64,000 nucleotides of DNA from Palsa-89 sp963824345 (GTDB lineage Bacteria; Acidobacteriota; Terriglobia; Bryobacterales; Bryobacteraceae). The stretch lies in NCBI GenBank assembly GCA_963824345.1, contig CAWGOZ010000006.1:310001-374000 (forward strand), written 5' to 3'. The notes under the pieces are model-generated. The model did not search any database and was not told the origin of the DNA. It worked only from the letters and a program-made list of their open reading frames with translations. Shown here one piece after another: positions 41,943-51,909 of this stretch. Position 1 is the stretch's first letter, and every line of letters begins with the position of its first letter. The position numbers and the translations under genes are program-made.

Positions 41943-43091
41943 ATGGTACCCTTTCGCTTGCCTACCGAAGAAAATCTCACCATCGAGAAGCTGGTCTATG
42001 GCGGCGAAGGGCTGGCGCGCCTGGAGGGCAAAGTGGTCCTCATACCCTTTGTGCTGCCGGGCGAAGTTGTGCGCGCCGAGATCGAGCGCGCCAAGAACGA
42101 TCTGTGGCGTGGCCGTTTGCTCGAAGTGCTGCAGCCGTCGCCTGCGCGCGTCACTCCCGGATGCCCTTATTTCCAGCGCTGCGGCGGCTGCCAGTACCAG
42201 CACATGGATTACGCGTTCCAGTTGGAACAGAAGCGCGAGATCCTGCGCGAAGTTCTGCGTCGCGTCGGTAAAATTGAATTCGCCGGGGAGATCGGCGTCA
42301 TCTCCGGCGAGCCCTGGCACTATCGCAACCGCGTGCACCTTCACATCGAAGGCGGCTCTGTCGGCTACTTTGCGCAAGGTTCGCGGGACCTCTGCGCGAT
42401 CGATCATTGTCCCATTGCCTCGCCCAGGCTCAATGAGACCATTGGCAACATCCGGGCTCACCGCGCCACAACGGCCTTGGAGCTTTTTACCAACGAATCG
42501 GATGTCCAGGTAAACGTGATTGATCGGGTGGCGCGTCCCCAACTGACGGCGCTCGCATCGCTTGGCGTAACGACGCCGATTGAATACTCGGGTTTCCAAG
42601 TGAGCCGCAATTCGTTCTTTCAAGTGAATCGCTTTCTCATTGAAGGATTAGTAGACTGCGCTATAGCGGAAGCGCGAGGCGAATGGGCCGTCGATCTCTA
42701 CGCGGGAGTGGGCCTGTTCGCGCGGAAACTCGCCGAGCGATTCGGCAAAGTGACGGCGGTTGAATCGAGCAGCAGCAGTCTGCGCGACTTGGCGCGAAAT
42801 TTCCCGCAAGCGGCTGTGAATGCCAATGTCGAAGACTACCTGGCCGGTCTTAACGAAACACCCGATTTCATCCTGGCAGATCCCCCGCGCGCCGGCCTCG
42901 GAAAACTCGTCGTCAAGGAACTGGTGCGAATTCGCGCGCCGCGCCTGACCATCGTTTCGTGCGATCCCGCCACATTGGCCCGTGATCTGCAAGGCCTGCT
43001 GGCCGGGAACTACCGCATCGAAAAGGTCACGCTGGCCGACCTGTTCCCCCAAACATTCCACCTGGAAACCGTGGTCGAACTTTCCGCATGA
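41943..43091 (+). CDS. TrmA/RlmD-type 5-methyluridine RNA methyltransferase
   Basis: 382 residues from ATG 41943. An N-terminal TRAM domain (TIEKLVYGGEGLARLEGKVVLIPF) is followed by the iron-sulfur cysteines C-x5-C-x2-C (Cys74, 80, 83) and a fourth in DHCPI, the SAM-binding VDLYAGVGLFARKLA, and the catalytic cysteine in IVSCDPATLARDL. It methylates U in 23S rRNA (RlmD-like); which site cannot be told. Its 3' end overlaps the VWA gene on the other strand by 65 bp. Confidence 0.87.
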   Translation: MVPFRLPTEENLTIEKLVYGGEGLARLEGKVVLIPFVLPGEVVRAEIERAKNDLWRGRLLEVLQPSPARVTPGCPYFQRCGGCQYQHMDYAFQLEQKREILREVLRRVGKIEFAGEIGVISGEPWHYRNRVHLHIEGGSVGYFAQGSRDLCAIDHCPIASPRLNETIGNIRAHRATTALELFTNESDVQVNVIDRVARPQLTALASLGVTTPIEYSGFQVSRNSFFQVNRFLIEGLVDCAIAEARGEWAVDLYAGVGLFARKLAERFGKVTAVESSSSSLRDLARNFPQAAVNANVEDYLAGLNETPDFILADPPRAGLGKLVVKELVRIRAPRLTIVSCDPATLARDLQGLLAGNYRIEKVTLADLFPQTFHLETVVELSA

Positions 43092-45531
43092 GCAACTCCG
43101 CCAGGTTCAGCGCTATGGCCAAACCCAGCAGCGCGGGCCACAGCCGCAGCGTGGACGATTGGGACCGGCCGCCCGAGTCGAAAACCTGCTTGGGTTCGGG
43201 ATTGAAACGGCCGCCGGTGAATCGCGAAACCGAGCGCAGCAGGAATTCATTGGATCCGTATTCGAGCAGCTCGCGCTCGGGCTGATAAAAGCCGATCTCG
43301 GGAAAGGCGCGTGAATCCTCCAGCGGCCGAACGCGGAACAGGCCCTGCAAATCGCCAATGTGGATTTTGCCGCGATACGATTTGCCGGCCAGCTTAGCCA
43401 CCGGCACCGGATGGCGGAACCCATTGGGCCCAAGCACGAAAACGGCGGGCGGCGTGGCGGGATCTTCCACATCGCCGCCCAAATGGTAGTTCACCACCAG
43501 GTCGCCGCTGGCGCTGTCATATTCGGCTTGGGCTTCGCTGCTTTCGCTGCGCGGCAAAAGATCGCGCACCGTGTTGGCCCAGAATCTGTCGAAGCCTTTC
43601 CAGGTGACCCAATCCGCAGCCCAACGGTTTTTCGCGTCGGAGGTAAACACCACCGCGCGGCCCAGCCCATATTGCCAGCGCACCAGCAGAGGATCGGTCT
43701 CTTCCACTTTCAGCAGCGTATCCGCCCCGGGCTTGCTAATGAAGCGGACATAGCCCTTGAGCGCCGGCGCGGTTTCGATCGCGACACCGTCCAGGATCTC
43801 GCTGTTCTTGGCAACCACTGGCTGCAAGGGCTTTTCCACGGCTGTCGAACCGGTGTGCTCCATCACGTCCTTCAGCACGATCTGTTCAAGACCGGCCGGC
43901 TCGTTCAGGAAATAGGATTTGCCCCCGGCTACCGTCGCCACCTTTTCGAGATAGGCCCGGTTCACATCCTGGCCAAGACCGACCGTGGAAATGGTGACAT
44001 GCTGGGCGGCGGCTTCCTTGGATAGATCCAAACTGTCGCCCTCTTCGGAGATGCCGTCGGTGAGCAGCACGATGTGCTTGAAAGTCGCGTGCGCGGGCAG
44101 CACTTTGTGATAGGCTTCCGCAAGAGCGGGTGCGATCTGCGTGCCGCCATCCGGAACGATGCCGGAAATCAGGCGCTTGATCAGGACCTTATCTTCGGCG
44201 CGGCGCATGGGAACATCCCATTGAAACGAATTGTCGAAGATCAGCACGCCGACTAAGTCGATGGGACGCAAATTCTCGACGACGCCGATGGCTGCCTGCC
44301 GCGCCAGCTCGATCTTCTTGCCTTCCATGGATGACGATTTGTCGATGATGATGACGACGGCGGTGCCTTCCGGTGATCGCGGCGGAGCCAGCTTGGCGGG
44401 CAGAGTTCGATCCAGCGCGTCTTCAACTTTCTTGTTGTCGGCGTAGATGTTGCGTTCGCCGGAGATGACCAGCAGCCCGCCGCCTTGCTGAACGAACTTC
44501 TCAATCTCGTCCTTGCGCGAGGCCGGCAGCGATTCCAGATCCAGATTGTTGAGAACCACCACCTGATAATCCGCCAGCGAGCCGTGCGAAGGATCGGCAG
44601 TCCGTTCCACATCAAACTGCCCGGCTGCAAGAGTCTGCATAAGGTTCGTTTCGCTGCCCGCGGGGTCTTGCGAGACGTAAAGAACCTTGGGGCGCCGCAG
44701 AGTGAGGGCGCGATCGAATCGAATGTCACCCAGGCCGCTGGCCTGAACCACTCCAGTCAGGCTCAAGGCGCCGGCCGCGGTTAAGCTGGCATGCACCCGC
44801 ACCTGGTTGTCGCCTTTTTCGAGCTTCACGGGATTGGAGCCGAGCATTTTCCCGTCCGCGCTGATCTGGACGGAGCCTGCGACCGGAGCCGGCGACAGGA
44901 TATTCAGATCCACGGGAAATTGTTCTCCAGTGAAGGCGACCGTGGGAACGGTGACCGACTCCAGGCGAAGGCCAGGCTCGGGACGTCCCCGCATGAGAAC
45001 GGTGTCGATGGGAATCCCAAGCCGCTCGGCCTGCCAGGCAGCGCGCGTAATGCTGCCCCCGTTTTCCTTGCCATCGGAAACCAAAACCAAACGCGGCACC
45101 AAGCCCGACGGAAGCGAACTGATGGCCTGATCGATACTGGATTCGAGATCCGTGGCGCGTCCGGCTTCCCCGGAGGTAAGTTGAAGATGCAGACCGCGCT
45201 GCTCAGCGGGAGCCAAATCGCGCACTGATCGGGCAAAGGGCAGAATGCGGACCCAGTGGCGGCCGTGGGCCTTGTCCAAAGCAGATGCGAAATCGGAAGC
45301 TCGCGCCAAATCCTCGGGCGCAACGCTGGCGGAGGTGTCCACCAAAACCGCCACTGCCATCTTTGTTTGGGGCACGGTGAGCGTGGGCTCGGCCAGGGCC
45401 AAAACGATGGCAAGAAACGAGAGCGTCTTCAGCGCCAGGGCCGTCACGCGCCGCGTCCGCCGCCACTCGAACAAGCTCCAGCCCAAGGGGAGGAGCAAAA
45501 ACACCAGCACCCAGGCGCGCTCGAAGGTCAT
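43027..45531 (-). CDS. Membrane protein with two VWA-like domains (BatB/CoxPM-type operon)
   Basis: 834 residues from the ATG overlapping the upstream stop. Two N-terminal helices, a first VWA with VAVLVDTSASVAPEDLARA, a glutamine-amidotransferase-like segment (LVISGERNIYADNK), a second VWA with MIDAS VVIIIDKSSSMEGKKIEL and VLLTDGISEEGDSL, beta-rich parts, and a C-terminal helix (LWPALLGLAIALNLAELLM). It is the last gene of a MoxR-DUF58-BatA-like-VWA operon, which in bacteria works in envelope integrity or metal-enzyme maturation. The target is unknown. Confidence 0.82.
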   Translation of the reverse strand: MTFERAWVLVFLLLPLGWSLFEWRRTRRVTALALKTLSFLAIVLALAEPTLTVPQTKMAVAVLVDTSASVAPEDLARASDFASALDKAHGRHWVRILPFARSVRDLAPAEQRGLHLQLTSGEAGRATDLESSIDQAISSLPSGLVPRLVLVSDGKENGGSITRAAWQAERLGIPIDTVLMRGRPEPGLRLESVTVPTVAFTGEQFPVDLNILSPAPVAGSVQISADGKMLGSNPVKLEKGDNQVRVHASLTAAGALSLTGVVQASGLGDIRFDRALTLRRPKVLYVSQDPAGSETNLMQTLAAGQFDVERTADPSHGSLADYQVVVLNNLDLESLPASRKDEIEKFVQQGGGLLVISGERNIYADNKKVEDALDRTLPAKLAPPRSPEGTAVVIIIDKSSSMEGKKIELARQAAIGVVENLRPIDLVGVLIFDNSFQWDVPMRRAEDKVLIKRLISGIVPDGGTQIAPALAEAYHKVLPAHATFKHIVLLTDGISEEGDSLDLSKEAAAQHVTISTVGLGQDVNRAYLEKVATVAGGKSYFLNEPAGLEQIVLKDVMEHTGSTAVEKPLQPVVAKNSEILDGVAIETAPALKGYVRFISKPGADTLLKVEETDPLLVRWQYGLGRAVVFTSDAKNRWAADWVTWKGFDRFWANTVRDLLPRSESSEAQAEYDSASGDLVVNYHLGGDVEDPATPPAVFVLGPNGFRHPVPVAKLAGKSYRGKIHIGDLQGLFRVRPLEDSRAFPEIGFYQPERELLEYGSNEFLLRSVSRFTGGRFNPEPKQVFDSGGRSQSSTLRLWPALLGLAIALNLAELLMRKVRPRFPGGMFGGTGRPA

Positions 45532-47465
45532 GAAGCCTTCCTCGACAATGGCAAACCCACCGCGCTCGGCAAAGCGCCGCCGGCAGCGCGAATCTGGCGA
45601 TCGATACGGCCATACAGGATCCAGTCCGCGAGCAGGCCCACAGCGCCCGCAAGCGCCAGCCATTGCCAGAGATCGCGAGAGGTTGGACCGATGGGCGCGC
45701 GAGGGGGCAATCCGATTTTCACGTTGGAAGGCTTCCAGGCTGCGTCTCCGGGCTGCGGCAAGGTGAGTGAGTACACCAGCTCGCGATCGCCCGAGAGCAC
45801 TCGCACGATGCCCGGGTCGGCCGTGAAGAAACGCAGCGTTTTCCCTTCGATGGTGAACGGCAGCGACTTGCCATCCTCGGTTTGAACGCGGACTGCGTCG
45901 GGACTGGTCCCGGATTCAAGCTCGACATCCACAGTGCCGGCGGCGCCCGCCGTTAATTCCCAAGAGCGGAAAGCGTCGGGCTCCATCCAACGGACCATGT
46001 TGGCGAACAGCAGCGGCGTGGTGAGCTGATATTTCATGCCGGAGCGGACGGGATGAAAGCCGAGCACCACCATTTTCGGAGTTCCCGAGCGCGCCACAAT
46101 CAATGGACCTGCCGAAGAACGCGCAACAGTGATATCACCCGGCGCAGGGCGGAAAATCTCGGCATTGGCGAGCTCGATATCGCGCGCTCGCAGGCCGGCT
46201 CCCAGGGGATGATCCGCCTGCCACTGATTCAGCTTCACGCTTCGCTCGACGCTTCGCACCGGGATCGGCGATTTATCGGGAGGCGGATCCAACCAAATGC
46301 TTCCGGTCGCAGGCAACGAGGGAGGAGCGAAACGATCCAGCAAGACGATGCCGGTGCGGGCCTTCGGATCGTACTGCGCGGGGGACCGAAAATTCGCCTG
46401 GATGCCGGGAATGGCGGTAAACACCGGCCTCAACAGATCGGGTTCGGCCGAGTAAACGGTCACTGGCGCTACGCCGCGCGCAGGGAGTTCGAGAATGGCG
46501 CGACGATCTTGATTAAAGGAGTCCGGGCGAAACGCGTCCGGGGATGGAAGGCGCGCTTCCAGCCATCCCGCGGCGCGCGTTTTGAATCGAAACGAAAAGC
46601 TTTCTTCGGCGCCGGGTTTCAGATCGAAGCGATGCGTTGCCACCGGCGAGCCTCCGAAATTCACGACGGCGGGAATGGAGCGCGGCGCTGCGCCGTAGTT
46701 CTTCGCGGCGAGAAACACTTCCCAAACATCGGGGTCATCCACGGCGCGGTGTACGCTGATTTTGCGCAAGCCAACATGCTCGCTGGGGCCGGCAATGGAG
46801 ATGAATCGAAAATTCGGAGGCGGGTCAACATTCGGCGCGCTTAGGCGAGCGGCGTCGTCGCTCGGGATGCGAGCCGCGCCGATGAATACGATTTCTCCGG
46901 GGCGCTCGGCCTGCACCCGTTGAGCTCGTTCGGCGAAATCAAGCGCGCCTTGAAGATTCAGGGACGCGGCGCCCGGCTGGGTCTGATCGATGGCCCCCTC
47001 AATCTTCTTGCGGTCGGACTCAAACAAGAGCGCGGGAGTCGCCAGAACGCCGGCGCGTACCACCATCACCCGATCTGCCAGCGGGAGCGCATTCACATAG
47101 CTGCGGGCCGCGAGGCGCGCTTGATCGATCAGGCGATTGGGCCCGAGCCGGGCTGCCATCCAGGGCGAAACGTCCAGAATCAAAACGTGGTCGCGCGAGT
47201 AGCGGACCGGCGAACCCAGCCGAAGCTGCGCTATGGCCAGCAACAGCAGCAGCAGGCTGATCAATTGCAATAGGAGCGACCAGGGCTGTTGCAGTTTGCG
47301 GCGGTGCTTCAATATGGGCGCCTTTTCGATTGCGGCGAAGAAGCGCAGTGTGGGGACTGTGTGGTGCTTGCGCAGGCGATCGAGCAGATAGAGCGCCACC
47401 ACGACGCCAGAGAGCGATCCCAGAATGGCGAGAAACTCGGGCAAGGACAGATTCAGGAAGAACAT
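45528..47465 (-). CDS. BatA-domain membrane protein
   Basis: 645 residues. The BatA N-terminus has two helices (LPEFLAILGSLSGVVVALYLL, LLLQLISLLLLLLAIAQLRL) and a degenerate VWA-like domain (HVLILDVSPWMAARLG) lacking the intact MIDAS serines, then beta-sandwich parts and a C-terminal helix (LWQWLALAGAVGLLADWILYG). It overlaps the next gene by 4 bp (ATGA) and follows DUF58 by 5 bp. Confidence 0.82.
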   Translation of the reverse strand: MFFLNLSLPEFLAILGSLSGVVVALYLLDRLRKHHTVPTLRFFAAIEKAPILKHRRKLQQPWSLLLQLISLLLLLLAIAQLRLGSPVRYSRDHVLILDVSPWMAARLGPNRLIDQARLAARSYVNALPLADRVMVVRAGVLATPALLFESDRKKIEGAIDQTQPGAASLNLQGALDFAERAQRVQAERPGEIVFIGAARIPSDDAARLSAPNVDPPPNFRFISIAGPSEHVGLRKISVHRAVDDPDVWEVFLAAKNYGAAPRSIPAVVNFGGSPVATHRFDLKPGAEESFSFRFKTRAAGWLEARLPSPDAFRPDSFNQDRRAILELPARGVAPVTVYSAEPDLLRPVFTAIPGIQANFRSPAQYDPKARTGIVLLDRFAPPSLPATGSIWLDPPPDKSPIPVRSVERSVKLNQWQADHPLGAGLRARDIELANAEIFRPAPGDITVARSSAGPLIVARSGTPKMVVLGFHPVRSGMKYQLTTPLLFANMVRWMEPDAFRSWELTAGAAGTVDVELESGTSPDAVRVQTEDGKSLPFTIEGKTLRFFTADPGIVRVLSGDRELVYSLTLPQPGDAAWKPSNVKIGLPPRAPIGPTSRDLWQWLALAGAVGLLADWILYGRIDRQIRAAGGALPSAVGLPLSRKAS

Positions 47466-47470
47466 GGCGG

Positions 47471-48367
47471 TTACTCGAGCCCGCCTGACCGTGCCAACGG
47501 CCCGAAGACGGCTTCTTCAATAGTGGTGTCGGTGGAGATGCCCACATAGCGGCCGCCATTGCGCAATCCGACTTTTTGAATATCGCGGGCATAGGCATCG
47601 AACGCTTCGATGTAGTTGCGGCGGGCCGCGTCATCGAAGCCGATCTCCAGCGTCGCCCCCGTCTCGGCGTCGGTCAGATCGAGCTGCCCTTCCCAATCCG
47701 GCTCGCGGTCTTCGCTGGCCCAGACTTGCACCAGGATCAGCTCGTGGCCAAAATCGGACAGATACTGCAATGGGCGCTCGCATCCGGCGTCGTCGAGAAA
47801 ATCGGAAATGATGATCAGCAGACCGCGCTGCGGATAACTGGAGATGAATTCGCGCGCGATTTGAATGTAGCTGGTGCGGCCGGAAGGCTTCAGATCCTGG
47901 AGAAAATTCACCGCCGGGATGAAACGATGCCGGCCGCCGCCGCACAAAAACGAGTCGCCCAAACGCTCCCCGAAAGGCTGGAGACAAATGGTATCGAGGC
48001 GCACCAGGCCCACGTAGCACAATGCCGCGGCCAGCTTGCGCGCGTAGTCAAACTTAGAGACGGCGCCTGTAGTCCCCCCGGTGGCCATGGAGTCGCTGCA
48101 ATCCAAAAGAATCCGCACCGGGATGCGCGGCTCCACCTGGAACATTTTGAGGAACAGCTTTTCCAGACGCAGGTAGGCGCGCCAGTTGACGGCTCGCAAA
48201 TCGTCGCCATGATGGAACTGGCGATGATCGAGGAATTCCTGGCCGGGACCGGCAAAATGCGAAATGTTGTGGCCGCCAACCAACCCCGGGAAGGATTTTT
48301 GCCAGCGAATCGCCAGCCTCTCGAGCTTCTCGAGCAACGCGCTGTCGATCAGAGGCTGAGGTTTCAC
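47471..48367 (-). CDS. DUF58-domain protein
   Basis: 298 residues. HNISHFAGPGQEFLDHRQFHHGDDLRAVNWRAYLRLEKL is the DUF58 signature region, and RILLDCSDSMATGG supplies a VWA-like site, so it is a cytoplasmic partner of the MoxR ATPase. It begins inside the moxR stop (4-bp overlap). Confidence 0.87.
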   Translation of the reverse strand: MKPQPLIDSALLEKLERLAIRWQKSFPGLVGGHNISHFAGPGQEFLDHRQFHHGDDLRAVNWRAYLRLEKLFLKMFQVEPRIPVRILLDCSDSMATGGTTGAVSKFDYARKLAAALCYVGLVRLDTICLQPFGERLGDSFLCGGGRHRFIPAVNFLQDLKPSGRTSYIQIAREFISSYPQRGLLIIISDFLDDAGCERPLQYLSDFGHELILVQVWASEDREPDWEGQLDLTDAETGATLEIGFDDAARRNYIEAFDAYARDIQKVGLRNGGRYVGISTDTTIEEAVFGPLARSGGLE

Positions 48368-49356
48368 TTGACAGCCAACGCGGAGACGCTCTCGATAATT
48401 TTGGGCAGAATGGTTTCAGGCGTCTGACCGTCGGCGTGCGCGTCGAAATTTAAGATGATGCGATGGCGGAGAACGTCGGGCGCGATCTCGCGAAGATCGT
48501 CGCTACTTAAGTTGAGTCGGCCCCGCATGAAGGCCAGGACGCGCCCACACTCGACCAAAGCTTGAGCGCCGCGCGGCGAGCTTCCATAACGAATGTACTG
48601 GTTGGCCAGCGGATGGGCAGCCGGCGTTCCAGGCTGAGTAGCCATGACCAGATCAATGGCGAAATCCTGTACATGCTGGGCAACCAGGACGTCGCGGCAG
48701 GCGGAGCGCAGTTGCAGAATCGCTTCACGGTCCACTACCTGTTCGAGTGAGGTCTCATCGCGATGAATGGTGCGTTCGACGATACGGTTCAGGTCTTCGC
48801 GCGAGGGGTAACTGACCAGGATCTTCATCAGAAAACGATCCAGCTGGGCCTCCGGGAGCGGGTAGGTGCCTTCCATTTCGATGGGATTCTGGGTGGCCAT
48901 TACCAGGAACGGCAGTTCGAGCTCGTGCGTGGTGGTCCCGCTGGTAACGGTGCGTTCCTGCATGGCTTCCAGCAGGGCTGACTGCGTTTTGGGAGTGGCG
49001 CGATTGATTTCGTCAGCCAGAACGAGATTCGCGAAGATCGGCCCGGGCTGGAAGCGCAGCGCCTTGGCGCCATGATCGTCGCTTTCAATGATCATGCTGC
49101 CCACGATGTCGGCGGGCATGAGATCGGGCGTAAATTGGATCCGCGAATACTTGAGATGGAGCACGCGGCCCAAGGTCCGCAGCAAAGTGGTTTTGCCCAG
49201 GCCTGGGACTCCCTCCAGCAGAACGTGGCCTCCGGCCAACAGGCAGATCAGGACGCCATCCACCACATGCTGCTGGCCGACGATCACTTTACCGATTTCG
49301 TTGCGCACCTGGTCGAGATGACGGGTGGCGAGTTGGACTGAAGACTCGGGACGCAC
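48364..49356 (-). CDS. MoxR-family AAA+ ATPase
   Basis: 330 residues. Walker A LEGVPGLGKTTLLR, Walker B LVLADEINRATPKTQSALLEAMQ, sensor 1 VMATQNPIEMEGTYPLPEAQLDRFL and the C-terminal lid are complete. It is the first gene of the four-gene operon and the likely chaperone for the VWA proteins downstream. Its start is about 80 bp from the divergent small gene at 49436. Confidence 0.92.
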   Translation of the reverse strand: MRPESSVQLATRHLDQVRNEIGKVIVGQQHVVDGVLICLLAGGHVLLEGVPGLGKTTLLRTLGRVLHLKYSRIQFTPDLMPADIVGSMIIESDDHGAKALRFQPGPIFANLVLADEINRATPKTQSALLEAMQERTVTSGTTTHELELPFLVMATQNPIEMEGTYPLPEAQLDRFLMKILVSYPSREDLNRIVERTIHRDETSLEQVVDREAILQLRSACRDVLVAQHVQDFAIDLVMATQPGTPAAHPLANQYIRYGSSPRGAQALVECGRVLAFMRGRLNLSSDDLREIAPDVLRHRIILNFDAHADGQTPETILPKIIESVSALAVK

Positions 49357-49400
49357 AATTTTATTTTAGCGGTGACGAGCAGGAACTGCTCGGGTGTCAT

Positions 49401-49428
49401 GTACTATAACACCAAGTACTATAACACC
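49401..49428. repeat. 15-bp tandem repeat in the divergent promoter region
   Basis: GTACTATAACACC occurs at 49401-49413 and 49416-49428, period 15, eight bases before an ATG. It lies between the moxR operon and the 137-residue gene, so it may be an operator or core promoter for either. Confidence 0.6.
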
Positions 49429-49435
49429 GAGCATC

Positions 49436-49849
49436 ATGTCGTCCACTCGTTCTTCTATCGATCCCGAAAAACAGCGCCTGACGGAGTTGCGCAACGGTCT
49501 GCTGGGCTTGCACAAGACGCTGCTGGATTCCGAACGCGCCGTGTACGAGCGCGATATAGCGCGTATTACTTCCAGCGGCGAATTGTTGAATCTGGTGATC
49601 AACGACCCGTGGTTCGCCTGGTTGCACGCTCTATCGGAATTCGTGGTGTTGATCGACGAAAGGCTGGACGCGGAGGAACCACCGCAGGGGATTGAGACGG
49701 AGCGGCTGATCGCGCAGGCCTGGGAACTGCTGGCGCCCGATGAGACGGGCCGGGGCTTCGCCAAGCGCTATTTCGAGGCCTTGCAGCGCGATCCGGACGT
49801 GGTGTTAGCGCACGCCCGAATGCGGAAAGTACTGGCGAATTTGGGTTGA
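49436..49849 (+). CDS. Hypothetical helical protein
   Basis: 137 residues starting MSSTRSSIDPEK. Helical throughout: ELRNGLLGLHKTLLDSERAVYER, then SGELLNLVINDPWFAWLHALSEFVVLIDERLDAEE. The pattern LHKTLLDSER...DPWFAWLH...RDPDVV is familiar in acidobacterial genomes, but I know no function. The ATG follows the 15-bp tandem repeat. Confidence 0.7.
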   Translation: MSSTRSSIDPEKQRLTELRNGLLGLHKTLLDSERAVYERDIARITSSGELLNLVINDPWFAWLHALSEFVVLIDERLDAEEPPQGIETERLIAQAWELLAPDETGRGFAKRYFEALQRDPDVVLAHARMRKVLANLG

Positions 49850-49915
49850 CGTCCGCCCCCCCGATGCACTCGGCAATCGCTCGGTGTATAGTGCTGCAAG
49901 GAGGTCTTTGGGACT

Positions 49916-50971
49916 ATGAAGATCTTCACCAGCGCGATCATCGTGACTGCATTCGTGACGCCGCTCGTGGCGCAGTGGGCGCAATATCGCACGCCCGGTA
50001 TTCCGCGCGCCGCCGATGGCAAACCAGACCTCAGCGCCCCGGCGCCGCGCACCGCCGAGGGCAAGCCCGACCTCACGGGTCTGTGGCAAATGTCCGCCAA
50101 CGATGGCGCCGTGGGCAATGTCGCGCTCCGCAAAGCCGGTGATCTCAAGCCCGCCGACATTCAGCCCTGGGCGCAAGCCTTGGTCCAACAGCGCGCTGAA
50201 AACTTCGGCATTGAGAACCCGCGGTATAAGTGTCTGCCGGACGGTCCAAACTACGGCCCGGGTATGAAGCGCATCGTCCAGACTCCCGCGATGCTGGTGA
50301 TCCTGAACGAAGATCTCTCGTACCGTCCGATCCACATGGATGGCCGCGCCTTGGAGCCCGATCCCAACCCGAGTTGGATGGGATATTCGGTGGGCCACTG
50401 GGACGGCGATACGCTAGTGGTGGAGAGCAATGGCTTCAACGACAGGACCTGGCTCCTGGACGGTTATCCCCATACCGAGGCGCTGCGCATGACCGAGCGC
50501 TTCCGGCGCACCGACTTCGGACACCTTGAAATAGCAGCGACGTTTCAGGACCCCAAGGCCTACAACAAGCCTTGGACGCTCCCGCTGCGGCTGAAGTTCG
50601 CCGCCGACACGGAACTGATGGAAGCGGTCTGCAATGAATTTTCCGACAACGGGCAAGAGCACTGGATCGGCCGGGCCTCGGACGCCCGGCAAACGGCAGT
50701 GAAGGTTGCTGGCGAAATCCTGGCCAAATATGCGGGAGTTTACAAGGGCCTCTATCTCCAGAGCCCCCGCACGGTGGAGGTTACGTTTTCCAGTGGCGCC
50801 CTGTCTGTCTCACTCAACGGCGGGCCGTCGCAGCCGATCTTTCCGCAGTCGGAAACCAGCTTCTCCGGCACTGGATTGATATACCAATTTATTCGGGACA
50901 AGCAGGGCATCGCTACTCACCTGGTTGAGGGTCATGTGTCCGGCGATTACAAGTACGAACGCCAGAAGTAG
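49916..50971 (+). CDS. Secreted hypothetical protein of a large acidobacterial family
   Basis: 351 residues. Signal peptide MKIFTSAIIVTAFVTPLVAQ, then motifs typical of a family abundant in Acidobacteriota: DGKPDLTGLWQM, MLVILNEDLSYRPIHMDGR, GYSVGHWDGDTLVVESNGFND and ALRMTERFRRTDFGHLEI. Beta-rich, extracytoplasmic; function unknown. A good ribosome site (AAGGAGGT) precedes the ATG at 49916. Confidence 0.82.
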   Translation: MKIFTSAIIVTAFVTPLVAQWAQYRTPGIPRAADGKPDLSAPAPRTAEGKPDLTGLWQMSANDGAVGNVALRKAGDLKPADIQPWAQALVQQRAENFGIENPRYKCLPDGPNYGPGMKRIVQTPAMLVILNEDLSYRPIHMDGRALEPDPNPSWMGYSVGHWDGDTLVVESNGFNDRTWLLDGYPHTEALRMTERFRRTDFGHLEIAATFQDPKAYNKPWTLPLRLKFAADTELMEAVCNEFSDNGQEHWIGRASDARQTAVKVAGEILAKYAGVYKGLYLQSPRTVEVTFSSGALSVSLNGGPSQPIFPQSETSFSGTGLIYQFIRDKQGIATHLVEGHVSGDYKYERQK

Positions 50972-51000
50972 CGCTTGGTCGAGCGACCAGATCAATCTAC

Positions 51001-51753
51001 TTAGTTGGCGGACTCGGTTTTGCGGCTCAGATCCTCAGCCAAAATGATGGCCTCGGCCAGTTCCTTCATGGGGCGGCGCAGCCGGCGGCTCTCGTTACGA
51101 AGGCGCAGGTAAGCCTCTTCCTCGGTGAGGCCGTGCCGCTGCTGCAGGATGCCTTTGGCGCGCTCCACCAGCTTGCGGGTTTCGAGCTGGCGCCGCATCT
51201 CGAGGGTTTCTTCCTTCAGGCGGGCGTTGGTTTCCGAGAGGCTCGACTTGGCGATCGCGCCACCCATCTGCTCGCCGACGAAGGTCAATAAGGAAATCTC
51301 CTCGCCGTTATGATTGTAAGTCTCCCGGTGGTGCACATTGATGACACCGATGACGTCGCCCCCGCTCACAAGCGGGACCGAGAGGAAGGCTTCGTAGGTG
51401 TCCTCCACCAGGGCTTGAAAGCGTTTAAAGCGAGCGTCGGCGGCCGCGTTGGAGGATAAGGCCACCACGGACTTGTGCTCCGCAACCCATCCCGTAACAC
51501 CTTCACCAACCTTCATGCGTAACGTGCCAAGCGCACCCGCATGGGGCACCTGCGACGCACGCAAAACTACTTCGTCGGTATCGCGATCCAACAGGTAAAC
51601 AAGACAAGCGTCGCAATCAGTCACTTGAGCAGTAAGACCAACGATCTCTCCGAGCATCTCGTCGAGCGATAGCTCCGAGCTTACGATATTGCTGATGCGA
51701 TGCAGCAACGCTACATGCGAACTCGCGGGCTCCATAATGTGAACGGTTGCCAT
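51001..51753 (-). CDS. GAF-ANTAR domain protein
   Basis: 250 residues. A GAF sensor (residues about 12-165: YLLDRDTDEVVLRASQ, VGEGVTGWVAEHKSVVAL, AFLSVPLVSGGDVIGVINV) is linked to an ANTAR RNA-binding domain (about 187-243: RKLVERAKGILQQRHGLTEEEAYL and RRPMKELAEAII). ANTAR proteins cause antitermination by binding paired stem-loops in leader RNA. No such leader was seen beside it, so its targets are elsewhere. Confidence 0.86.
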   Translation of the reverse strand: MATVHIMEPASSHVALLHRISNIVSSELSLDEMLGEIVGLTAQVTDCDACLVYLLDRDTDEVVLRASQVPHAGALGTLRMKVGEGVTGWVAEHKSVVALSSNAAADARFKRFQALVEDTYEAFLSVPLVSGGDVIGVINVHHRETYNHNGEEISLLTFVGEQMGGAIAKSSLSETNARLKEETLEMRRQLETRKLVERAKGILQQRHGLTEEEAYLRLRNESRRLRRPMKELAEAIILAEDLSRKTESAN

Positions 51754-51909
51754 GATTCAGGGTAGCGAGCCAAACCAGTCAGGTCCAATCGAAATTTCCT
51801 ATCGGGTCGATTGACTGTGAGTCTGGGGGCTGGAAACGCGTTGATAAGACGGGGGTTGGGTGATCGTCGCGCGGCAAGTGGCCGAAGACGCCTCAGACTG
51901 CTTAGACCG

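Noticed and set aside
41931..42623. N-terminal extension of TrpS
   Set aside because: The in-frame extension lies opposite the methyltransferase gene and does not resemble any TrpS domain.
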